Shown here in pieces: positions 16,686-25,800 of a DNA stretch of 64,000 nt (positions are counted from its first letter, which is position 1; every line of letters begins with the position of its first letter). Below the pieces are notes generated by a model. It was given only the letters and a program-made list of their open reading frames with translations. It was not told the DNA's origin and ran no database searches. The translations under genes and the position numbers were made by a program. Source of the DNA: Flammeovirga yaeyamensis (GTDB lineage Bacteria > Bacteroidota > Bacteroidia > Cytophagales > Flammeovirgaceae); assembly GCF_018736045.1 (NCBI RefSeq), contig NZ_CP076132.1:300001-364000 (forward strand). Reading direction: 5' to 3'.

Positions 16686-18209
16686 ATGAATTTTAGCAAA
16701 TCTCTTAAAAATATATTAGTAGCAGGATCTGTACTTATTGGTGCAGCGTCTTGTACTGACAACTTCGAAGAGTTAAACACTAACCCTAATAACCCTTCTA
16801 AGCCAACACCGGCACAAACATTTACTTTTGCTCAATTGGCAGTATCGGGTGTGGGTCACGAGACTTCTCGTTTAAACTCTTTGACTACAGGACAAATTGG
16901 TATGCACTACATCGGTGCTTGGGGCGACTCAAGAGTTTGGTTAACTGGTAGTGGTCCTGTTTGGGTAGGTGAATACTGGAACAAGTCTTACGTAAAGATC
17001 GTGGGTAACTTGGAAGTAGCCATTAAAGATGTAACAGCAGACGATGCGGATCCAGCAAAATTAGCAATGCTAGATGTATGGAAAGTATTTAATGCACACC
17101 GTATTACAGATATCTATGGACACGTTCCTTATTTCAACGCAGGAAAAGGTTATGCTGCAGCTGAGGCTGGTGAATCGTTGACGCAAGATATGTTGAAGCC
17201 TAAGTATGATGAGCAATCGGCAATCTATGCAGATATGATTGCAAAATTGGACAACGCTGTTCAAGTATTAGGTACTGCTGGTAATTCATTTGGTGAAGCT
17301 GATTTAGTATACGGTGGAGATCATTTGATGTGGCAAAAATTAGCTAACACTCTTCGTTTAAGATTAGCGACTCGTTTAGGTGATGATGCAAAAGTGACTC
17401 AATCACTTAACGCTCCATTGATCGAAACAAACGAAGAAATCGCATTGATTCCTTTCACAGGTGAGGGTGATATCTGGGGTCTAGCTTCTAACGGTGATGC
17501 TTTCTCATTCGATTGGGGTGGTGCATTCCCTTCTCAAGCAATTCTAAATGCAATGAACCAAAAAGATACTGATGTAACTAACGATGATCCTCGTTTACCA
17601 GTATTTTTTGTGAACTCTATAGAAGAAGAGGATGGAACAGTAACTGTTTATGATTGGTTTGAGCCTCAAACGATGCAAGGTGAGGATTTAACAACATCTA
17701 AGCACCCAGCTTTTGCTGCAAATAGAACTAATATTGGTGGTTATGATACTCCTGAAATGGTAGCGACTCCAATGGAAGTAGCTTTCTTAAGAGCAGAACA
17801 TACCACTGATGCTGCAATGCAGTTACAATATTTCACTCAAGGTATCAACCTTTCTTTAGAGTATTATGGCTTAGGATCTGACGTTGAGACGGATTACCCT
17901 GCATTCTGGGCATCTGTAAAGTCTAACTTCGATGCGAATCCTAAAGCTGAAATTTTAAAGCAAAAGTGGATCGGTTTGATTGGTAACGGACCAGAAGCAT
18001 ATGCAGAAGTAAGAAGAAATTCAGATTTGTTCTTCGGAACGATCTTCGTTCCAGGCGTAGATTACAAGAAAACATCACAAGGTACTGATGGTGGTTTCGA
18101 TGATTTCTACCAATGGAAAATCGAATACCCAGCATCTGAAGCAGCAACAAACTTAGAGAACATGCAAGCCGCTCAGAATATGCCACAAAATTTCTGGTGG
18201 ACAAAGTAA
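16686..18209 (+). CDS. SusD/RagB-family substrate-binding lipoprotein
   Basis: A 507-residue lipoprotein with a lipobox at Cys23 (GAASC), followed by the typical NFEELNTNPNNPSKPT start and a helical SusD_2-type fold. WKVFNAHRITDIYGHVPY, WQKLANTLRLRLATRL and a C-terminal DFYQWKIEYPASE stretch support the class that starts 'starch-binding associating with outer membrane'. It would form the surface lid over the SusC barrel at 13469-16600. The 85-base gap after susC and shared strand indicate one operon, ended by the hairpin at 18252-18290. Glycan specificity cannot be read from the sequence; the neighbouring GH86 gene suggests red-algal galactan. Confidence 0.92.
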   Translation: MNFSKSLKNILVAGSVLIGAASCTDNFEELNTNPNNPSKPTPAQTFTFAQLAVSGVGHETSRLNSLTTGQIGMHYIGAWGDSRVWLTGSGPVWVGEYWNKSYVKIVGNLEVAIKDVTADDADPAKLAMLDVWKVFNAHRITDIYGHVPYFNAGKGYAAAEAGESLTQDMLKPKYDEQSAIYADMIAKLDNAVQVLGTAGNSFGEADLVYGGDHLMWQKLANTLRLRLATRLGDDAKVTQSLNAPLIETNEEIALIPFTGEGDIWGLASNGDAFSFDWGGAFPSQAILNAMNQKDTDVTNDDPRLPVFFVNSIEEEDGTVTVYDWFEPQTMQGEDLTTSKHPAFAANRTNIGGYDTPEMVATPMEVAFLRAEHTTDAAMQLQYFTQGINLSLEYYGLGSDVETDYPAFWASVKSNFDANPKAEILKQKWIGLIGNGPEAYAEVRRNSDLFFGTIFVPGVDYKKTSQGTDGGFDDFYQWKIEYPASEAATNLENMQAAQNMPQNFWWTK

Positions 18210-18251
18210 GATCGAAAATTTTAAGTTGAATAATAATAACGGACAATGATG

Positions 18252-18290
18252 CACAAGCAGGAGTATATCTTACTCCTGCCTGTGTTTTTT
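18252..18290 (+). terminator. Intrinsic terminator after susD
   Basis: Perfect 9-bp stem (18257-18265 with 18271-18279), extended by four outer pairs, followed by six T. Confidence 0.85.
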
Positions 18291-18355
18291 ATTTTATATC
18301 CTTTTGTTTTTACTAGACAATAAATGAACAAAGTGGGAATTTTACCCCAAAACAT

Positions 18356-18388
18356 CAGTTGTTTACCCATATTGCAGTTGTTCAGTTG
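18356..18388. promoter_or_regulatory. CAGTTGTT direct repeats upstream of the hybrid regulator
   Basis: CAGTTGTT occurs at 18356-18363 and 18375-18382 (19-base period), followed at once by CAGTTG at 18383-18388. It lies about 95 bases before the regulator ATG and about 50 bases upstream of a near-consensus -7 element. A regulator binding site is plausible but unproven. Confidence 0.35.
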
Positions 18389-18481
18389 ACACTTATTTTA
18401 ATCTCACCATACTTCCTTGATAAACAAGTTGAAAATAGGTTTACGAACACCATCTAAAATAAGCGATGCAAACTTTTACTT

Positions 18482-21400
18482 ATGATTACCAATTCCTTCA
18501 TCTATATCAGTCGAAAAACGAATCTTCCAGTTATTTTACTGCTTTTTATTGTCCTCCTTTTTTTATCAATAAATAAGAGATTGCTTGCCAATTCTACCCA
18601 TGAACTAAATTATCAGATTAAAAAAGTATCGGATATATCTCAATTGGATATTCGAGATGTATTTAAAGATTCAAAGGGCTTTCTATGGTTAGCGACCTCA
18701 GATGGATTGGTACGTTATAATGGTCTCGACAGTAAAGTATATAGAGTTAGCAAATCGGACAATGCTATAGGAAGTAATATGACCCGAAAAATTGCGGAGG
18801 ATAAATGGGGGAATATTTGGGTATCCACTTTTGGTAAAGGCCTTTCAAAATTAGATATCAAAAAAGAAAGGTTTGTCAATTATACTATGGATAGTGAATC
18901 AGATTATAAGATTGAAACCAACGATATTTCTTCTTTTTTAATTGATGGACAAACGATTTGGATAGGCAATTGGGATAAATTGATCCGTATTCAGCTAGAT
19001 GATCATCACGATAAAATTATTCATCAGTCATCTATTCTTTTATCAGAAATTGATTCTTCCCGACATCAAGTAGTCATTCAAAAAATATTTAAAGGAAAAG
19101 ATAATCATATATGGTTAGGACTTAATTCGGGGTTGTTCAAGATGAAAAACAATCATCAAGATTTGCATCAGATTGATTACGATAAAACCCCCGGAAATGT
19201 CTCTGATATGACCTATTGTGATTCAACAATGATAACTTCTGGTGAGTTTATTTCTAGTGTAGTAAATCATTCTGGGGGATTTCGGTTAAGAGGTCTTACG
19301 GCGAATTCGGCACATACTATTGCATACAAAGATGGAATTTTATGGGTCGGAAATAGAAAAGGAGTATTTGCTTATAAAGTGCAAAAGTACCAATTTTTAA
19401 CCCTCATCAAGCACTATAAAACGACAAGTAATAATGGGCGGTCTTATCACCCAGTTACTTCAATTATTTTAGATGATGAAAAAGTTTGGGTAGCTACAAC
19501 TGGTGGTGGTGTATATTGTATTTCTCCTCCATCACAACTTTTTGAGCATTATCAACAAACAAATAAAAAGTCGTTATTTGATGATCATATTAAGGCCATT
19601 TTCGAAGATAGTAAGCAAAACCTCTGGATAGGAACAGAGGTAGGAGGTCTCAACTATTTGATCAATGAAAACAATTACAACTATGAAAACGGTTTTGGTC
19701 AGATTTCTATAAAAAACTATCCCGACGAAAATAATAGGGTATATGCCATTGCTGAACAACACCTTCCTCAATCAGAATTAAGAAAACGATTGCTGTGGTT
19801 AGGCACTACTTTTCCCACTTTTTTAATCGCCTTAGATCCAAATACGATGGAATTGTTGCCTCAATCTCCTTTTGCAAAAAAGCTGGGGTTTGTATTTGAT
19901 ATCGAAATACAAAATGATTCAATAATGTGGGTAGGGACTTATAATGAAGGATTATGGAGGATCAAAACTGATCAGAATGGAGAAATTCTAAGTGCTCAAA
20001 AATTTGATTCCAATCCTAAAAATGGAGGGTTAACCTCAGATATTATTAGAAGCATACTCATTGATAAAAACGGCAACTTATTAGTGGGCACAGACAAAGG
20101 ATTGAATGTCATTTTCGCTGATGAATTAGAGAAACATCACCCGAAAGTATTCAATTATAAAGAGGGGAAAACAGTAGTCGACTTATCCAACGAATACCTA
20201 TTAAAGATTTTTGAAGCGGAAGATGGGAAAATTTGGATGGGAACGATTGGAGGTGGTTTAATTTATTTTGATGAGATTAAGGACAAAAAAATAAGATTCA
20301 ATTCGATTACATTAGAAGATGGGTTATCAAGTAATTCCATCAAATCGATCGAAGAAGATAGCGAAGGGAATTTATGGTTGAGTAGTAATCATGGTTTGAT
20401 AAAATATCAACCACGTTCCAATCAATTTGTCAATTATGTTCAGTCGGACGGCTTACAAGCAAATGAATTTGAAGACTTGGTTAGTTTCACCAGAAAAGAT
20501 GGTCAGATGCTTTTTGGAGGAGTAAATGGTTTGAATGCCTTTTATCCTGATCAAATAGTGTCAGATACTCGAAGACCACAAATCTATTTCTCGGAGCTTC
20601 AAATTCTAAATGAAACCATTGTACCCAATACTAAATATGAACATCAAGTGATCTTAGAGAATAGTATTGAGCATACCAAGGAAATTTACCTAAAGCACGA
20701 TCAAAATAGCTTTAGTTTATCTTTTGAAGCCTTTCAATTCAATAATCATCATAAAGTAAAGTTTAGGTATTTCTTAGAAGGATTTGATGAGGAATGGACA
20801 CCAACTCGAAACAATAGTCGACAAGCGAAATACACCAACATACCTTCGGGAACATACACTCTAAAGGTAAATGCGGCGAATAGCGAAGAGGCGTGGTCGG
20901 ATCAAACAATTACATTAAAAATATACATTTCGAAACATCCTTTGTTAAGCAATGTGGCGATTGGTATTTATATCATCAGTTTCGTTTTGATATGCAGTTT
21001 GATATTTACCATCTATAATCGAATTAGAAAACAGAAAAAGGAAGTCTTTATTGCAGAGTTGGAAAAAAAGAACGCAGAAGATGCGGCACAATCTAAATTG
21101 AGGTTCTTTACCAATATATCTCATGAGTTTAGAACGCCTCTAACACTTATTACTATTCCTATAGACCGTCTAATTAATGGGGCACAATTGACAGAGGAAG
21201 ACAAGAAACATCAATTGAAAATAATTAAATACAACGCCGATTTAATGTTGCGATTGGTGAATCAGATATTGGACTTTAGAAAATTAGAGCAAAATAAAAT
21301 TCAACTCTCCATGCAATTGATGGATAGTATCCGTTTTGTGAAAAATATTTTTGATGGCTTTCAGCCTTTGGCCGAGAGTAAAGAAATTCAGTTATACTTT

Positions 21401-22660
21401 AAGGCAAATGTTGAGGAATTAATGATGTCGTTTGATCCAGATTGTTTGGAAAAGATTATCAATAATTTATTATCCAACGCTTTAAAGTTTACGCCTAAAA
21501 ATGGTGAGGTGACTTTAGAAATGGAATCTTTGGAGAATAAGCTATCGATCAGAGTAACTGATAATGGAATAGGTATCGCGGAGGATGATCAGAAGCAATT
21601 GTTTAAAAGGTATTTTCAAAGGACCAATAAGAATATGCTATTCAGGGGCGGTACGGGTATTGGGCTGAATCTGATTAAAAACTTAGTAGATCTTCACAAT
21701 GGGAGGATAGAAGTAGAAAGCAAGAAAGATGAAGGGACCACATTTAAAGTGCTATTACCAAAAATCAATGAAGGGACTTTAGATCTGGAGTTGAAGAAAG
21801 AGGAAGATACCGGTGATTTTTCATCCCCATTTTCTATAGAAAAAGTCCAAAATATACTGCAGCCGACACAGAAGAAATATACCTTTTTGATTGTAGAAGA
21901 TAATGAAGAATTGAGAGAAGTGGTCGTATCATTATTTAGCGAATATCATCAGGTAATTGAAGCGGAGGATGGACAGCAGGGCTACGAAAAATGTATCATA
22001 CATCAGCCTGATTTGGTCATTAGTGATGTGATGATGCCCAATATGAATGGTCTCGAAATGTTGCATACCATTAAAAATGATATCAAAGTATCCCATATTC
22101 CAATTGTATTATTAACGGCAAAAAGTACCAACGAGAACAAGGTAGAAGGATTGATAGAAGGAGCAGATGCTTATGTGTCCAAACCATTTGATCAAAATGT
22201 CTTGTATTCTATCGTATTTTCTATCCTCAAAAATAGAGAGCGTTTGATTGAAAAGTTTGATAAAGAAATCAAGATCAATCCTTCACTTATTTCCAAAACA
22301 CCACCGGATGTAGAGTTTTTAGAAAAGGTACTTTCAATCATCGAAAATCACTTAGATAACACCGAGTTTAACGTAGATAAATTGTCAGTAGAATATGGAC
22401 TTTCGAGAAATCATTTAAATAAAAAAATTAAAGCATTAACAGGGGAAACAGCCATTGCTTTTATAAGGAATGTCCGTTTAAAACATGCAGCAGAATTATT
22501 TAGAAATGGCAATACCAATATCTCAGAAGTCACTTGGCAAGTAGGCTATACAGATCTGGGTACATTTAGAAAAAGATTTAAGGAAAAGTTTGGAGTAAGT
22601 CCCTCTGAATTTGCACAAGAAGCGACAAGAAAAGAAAGCCCATTAAAAAAGGAAAACTAA
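18482..22660 (+). CDS. Hybrid two-component system regulator (HTCS)
   Basis: A 1392-residue one-protein signalling system. Order: signal anchor (residues ~15-36), two beta-propellers built from Reg_prop repeats (many DSKGFLWLAT-like motifs, ~55-720), Y_Y_Y domain (~740-815), membrane helix (~820-840), histidine kinase domain with His881 in ISHEFRTPL, HATPase with NNLLSNALKF near 993, receiver with Asp1182 in ISDVMMPN, and an AraC-type HTH at ~1300-1380. HTCS proteins bind a glycan breakdown product in the periplasm and activate the local PUL. It lies between the SusCD operon and the GH86 gene, so those two are the likely targets. Confidence 0.94.
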   Translation: MITNSFIYISRKTNLPVILLLFIVLLFLSINKRLLANSTHELNYQIKKVSDISQLDIRDVFKDSKGFLWLATSDGLVRYNGLDSKVYRVSKSDNAIGSNMTRKIAEDKWGNIWVSTFGKGLSKLDIKKERFVNYTMDSESDYKIETNDISSFLIDGQTIWIGNWDKLIRIQLDDHHDKIIHQSSILLSEIDSSRHQVVIQKIFKGKDNHIWLGLNSGLFKMKNNHQDLHQIDYDKTPGNVSDMTYCDSTMITSGEFISSVVNHSGGFRLRGLTANSAHTIAYKDGILWVGNRKGVFAYKVQKYQFLTLIKHYKTTSNNGRSYHPVTSIILDDEKVWVATTGGGVYCISPPSQLFEHYQQTNKKSLFDDHIKAIFEDSKQNLWIGTEVGGLNYLINENNYNYENGFGQISIKNYPDENNRVYAIAEQHLPQSELRKRLLWLGTTFPTFLIALDPNTMELLPQSPFAKKLGFVFDIEIQNDSIMWVGTYNEGLWRIKTDQNGEILSAQKFDSNPKNGGLTSDIIRSILIDKNGNLLVGTDKGLNVIFADELEKHHPKVFNYKEGKTVVDLSNEYLLKIFEAEDGKIWMGTIGGGLIYFDEIKDKKIRFNSITLEDGLSSNSIKSIEEDSEGNLWLSSNHGLIKYQPRSNQFVNYVQSDGLQANEFEDLVSFTRKDGQMLFGGVNGLNAFYPDQIVSDTRRPQIYFSELQILNETIVPNTKYEHQVILENSIEHTKEIYLKHDQNSFSLSFEAFQFNNHHKVKFRYFLEGFDEEWTPTRNNSRQAKYTNIPSGTYTLKVNAANSEEAWSDQTITLKIYISKHPLLSNVAIGIYIISFVLICSLIFTIYNRIRKQKKEVFIAELEKKNAEDAAQSKLRFFTNISHEFRTPLTLITIPIDRLINGAQLTEEDKKHQLKIIKYNADLMLRLVNQILDFRKLEQNKIQLSMQLMDSIRFVKNIFDGFQPLAESKEIQLYFKANVEELMMSFDPDCLEKIINNLLSNALKFTPKNGEVTLEMESLENKLSIRVTDNGIGIAEDDQKQLFKRYFQRTNKNMLFRGGTGIGLNLIKNLVDLHNGRIEVESKKDEGTTFKVLLPKINEGTLDLELKKEEDTGDFSSPFSIEKVQNILQPTQKKYTFLIVEDNEELREVVVSLFSEYHQVIEAEDGQQGYEKCIIHQPDLVISDVMMPNMNGLEMLHTIKNDIKVSHIPIVLLTAKSTNENKVEGLIEGADAYVSKPFDQNVLYSIVFSILKNRERLIEKFDKEIKINPSLISKTPPDVEFLEKVLSIIENHLDNTEFNVDKLSVEYGLSRNHLNKKIKALTGETAIAFIRNVRLKHAAELFRNGNTNISEVTWQVGYTDLGTFRKRFKEKFGVSPSEFAQEATRKESPLKKEN

Positions 22661-22698
22661 AGCTAAACTATTGTAATTATATCAAAATGAGTCAAATA

Positions 22699-22713
22699 TA
22701 CACTTAAAGTGTA
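22699..22713. promoter_or_regulatory. Palindrome upstream of the GH86 gene
   Basis: TACACTTAAAGTGTA has 7-base arms around a single central base, located about 55 bases upstream of the predicted -7 element at 22767. A possible operator. Confidence 0.35.
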
Positions 22714-22766
22714 AATACCTACCTCATTGGTATCAAATACCTAGGCAGAAAAAACGCCTATCCTAC

Positions 22767-22774
22767 TATGTTTG
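22767..22774 (+). promoter_or_regulatory. -7 element (TATGTTTG) for the GH86 gene
   Basis: Exact TAnnTTTG match. The predicted transcription start near 22779 leaves a leader of roughly 117 bases containing the inverted repeat at 22781-22858. No good -33 element, which would fit activator-dependent expression. Confidence 0.45.
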
Positions 22775-22780
22775 AGTGTG

Positions 22781-22858
22781 ATGAAAAACGTTTGGATGAT
22801 AAAATTTTTTTCAGCTATGGTACTACTCTTTTTTACATCCAAATCACTCATTTTTCAT
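22781..22858 (+). promoter_or_regulatory. Inverted repeat in the GH86 leader
   Basis: ATGAAAAA (22781-22788) and TTTGGATG (22791-22798) pair with CATCCAAA (22836-22843) and TTTTTCAT (22851-22858). The outer arm carries a small bulge. The repeat begins where transcription is predicted to start, so the RNA could fold into a long 5' hairpin. Confidence 0.45.
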
Positions 22859-22896
22859 ACAACTAATCGAAGTATTTTTATTTGAAATGAAGTGTT

Positions 22897-25800
22897 ATGA
22901 TGAAGATTAAAACGACTTTTTTGACAAGTGTTTTATCCTTCTCTCTGTTCTTCTTATCTATGGGAGTTTCGGCTCAAAACGTACAAGTGGATGTGAACCT
23001 AAATATGGTGCACTCTGTAGAAGGAATATCAGACTTTGGAAGAGATAGACACATTACTGTTCACTCAGCGGCAACAGAAAGAGATTGGGATGGACAGGAA
23101 GACAAACTTGACTATTTTATTAATGATCTTGATGTGTATTGGGGTAGAGATAATGGAGCAGCAAGCTGGAAATTTTCTGATACTCCACAAGACCCTAACC
23201 GACCTAACAAGCCAGACGTTTCTGCGATGATGCTGAAAGCAGAAGAGTTAAAAAATTGGCACGAAAGCAAACTCAATGCGAAACAATACGAAGGGAAAGG
23301 TTTCATGATTCAGGGAACAAATCCTCACCCAACATATCCAACACTAGATTGGAGCCCAAGAGGTAAAACTTGGCATGGTTGGCAATCATTAGAAATAGAA
23401 ACTTCTGCAGAATGGGTGACGGAATATTTGGATCACTATTTTGCTAAATCACCTGGAGAAAAAGGCGAGCCACTACCACACTATTGGGAAGTAATTAACG
23501 AACCTGATATGGAAATGATGGTAGGTGGTAAAAGTTGGATCTATGCATCGAGCCAAGAAAAGCTTTGGGAATACCATAACCTTGTAGCAGAAGGAGTAAA
23601 AAACCGTTTAGGAGCTAAAGCACCTAAAATTGGTGGTATGACTTGGGGTATGCACGATTTCTATTGGAAAGATGGTATCAATAGAGTAGCCGATGACCAA
23701 TATGAAAAATGGTTCTCTGACGATCTTATGCCGTACTTACAAGAAATGACGACCTCAACGGTAAACGATTACAGAACTGACGATTGGTACCAATGGGACG
23801 TGATGTGGCAAGGGTTTATTGATAACTGCGGTGACAACATGGACTTCTACGGTATTCATATTTACGATTGGTCAGTAGGCGAAAGAGGTAAAGGCGTGGT
23901 ACGAACAGGAGGACATGTTGAAGCTATGTTGGATATGTTGGAATGGTACGATATCCAAAAATTCGGAAAGAAAAAAGACATCGTTTTATCGGAGTTTGGT
24001 GCTGTTTCGGGTTGGATCAATGATCAGGAAATGGAAAGAAAAGCGTGGGAAAATCTTCGTCCTTTCAATGGGATGTTCATGCAATTCTTAGAACGTCCTT
24101 CTCATGTGGTGTACTCAATGCCTTTTGCTCCGGTAAAAGCAGAGTGGGGTGATGTTAGAGATGCCAACGGTAATGTGACAACTAGATATGGTTCTGTTTT
24201 AATGGACAGAGTCGATAGAAATTGCGAAGCATATGATGCTTCTTGTGAATGGGTATGGTCAGATTTTGTGAAATGGTATGAACTATGGAGAGATGTGGAT
24301 GGTACTCGTATTGATACAAAAGCCACAGATAGAGACATACAAGTAGATGCTTATGTGGAAAACAATAAAGTCTACCTTATTGTCAATAACCTGCAATTTG
24401 ATGAAGCAACAGTAGATCTAAATATTTTTGATACACAAGCGTGCAAGGTTCAGTTTGTGGAGAAAAGATACATGCATTTTGATGAAAATATAGGAACGAC
24501 AGGTGGTGTAGCATTAGACGAAACTAGATTAAACACCGCTCCAGGATCGTTGACAATTTCTGGTGGAGGTACAGTAATTTTAGTTTATCACTTTGATAAA
24601 AACGTGGTTCTTGATCAAACCTCTAAGGAAGAGAAATATATGAGTGTGGCACTAAATAATGAAACAACATCAATTGGTGGTTTATTATTTAGAAAAGAAG
24701 TACCGGGTCGTACACCAATGACGACAAACATTAATGGTGTGGTTGTGCCTGCAAGCGGAGAAGCTACATTGAGATTCTCAGGTAAATTCCCAGAAAATGC
24801 ATTAGTACCAGCTTACATCACTGTAAACGGAAATAATTTAGATTATGATACCGATTGGAGAGGCGAATATGAAGATTCTCGAAACTTCTGGTTCGGTACA
24901 ATGGAAGTGGATGTTCCAATAGAATATTTACAGGAAAACAATGAAGTGACTATAGAGATTCATGGGAATAAAGTGACTTATACAACGGTATCATTGCAAG
25001 TATATGATATGTCAACTGCTCCAGCTCGTTCATCGAACCCTACAAATTTGGTGGCATTGACGGACATCTCTATTACCAATACAGCATTTGATTTGATGAA
25101 TGGTAAATCAGAAGCTTTGGAAGTAGCATTCACTCCAGAAAATGCAACAAATAAGAAAATTGTTTGGACTTCTTCAGATGCATCAAGTGTATCAGTTGAT
25201 GAGTTTGGTAATGTAACAGCCCTTGCTGATGCTGGAGAGGTAACTATTACGGCCACATCAGAAGATGGATCATTTACAAAATCTATTGTTGTAACAGCTG
25301 TACCATATCAATCTACACCAATTACAGAAATTGCAATCGCACAAGGAGCAACTTTTGAAACTATGGTCAATATCACTACACCTTTAACGGTAAACGTATT
25401 GCCAGAAGCAGCTGCAAATTATGATGTGGTTTGGTCAAGTTCAGATGAGGATGTTGTGATGGTAGATCATGTAACAGGTAAAATTTCTGGTTTAGTCATC
25501 GGTCAAACTGCTACAATTATGGCCACTGTGGTGGATACTGAAAATGGAGGAACTGTATTTACTGACGAAGTGGAAGTTACTGTGATGATCAATGGTAATG
25601 AAACAGTGTATTGCTATGACTACGACGAGGCCTTAATAGGTAATGATGAATATATATTTAATGTTTCTGCAAATGCTTTATCAGGTAGAACTTTAAAAGC
25701 GGAATTGTTGAAAGGGATGAGTGTATTGGGTGATGCCGAAGTATCGATGACTAAAAATGGCGAACAATTTATGACTGTTACGCTTCAGTTAGATCAATTG

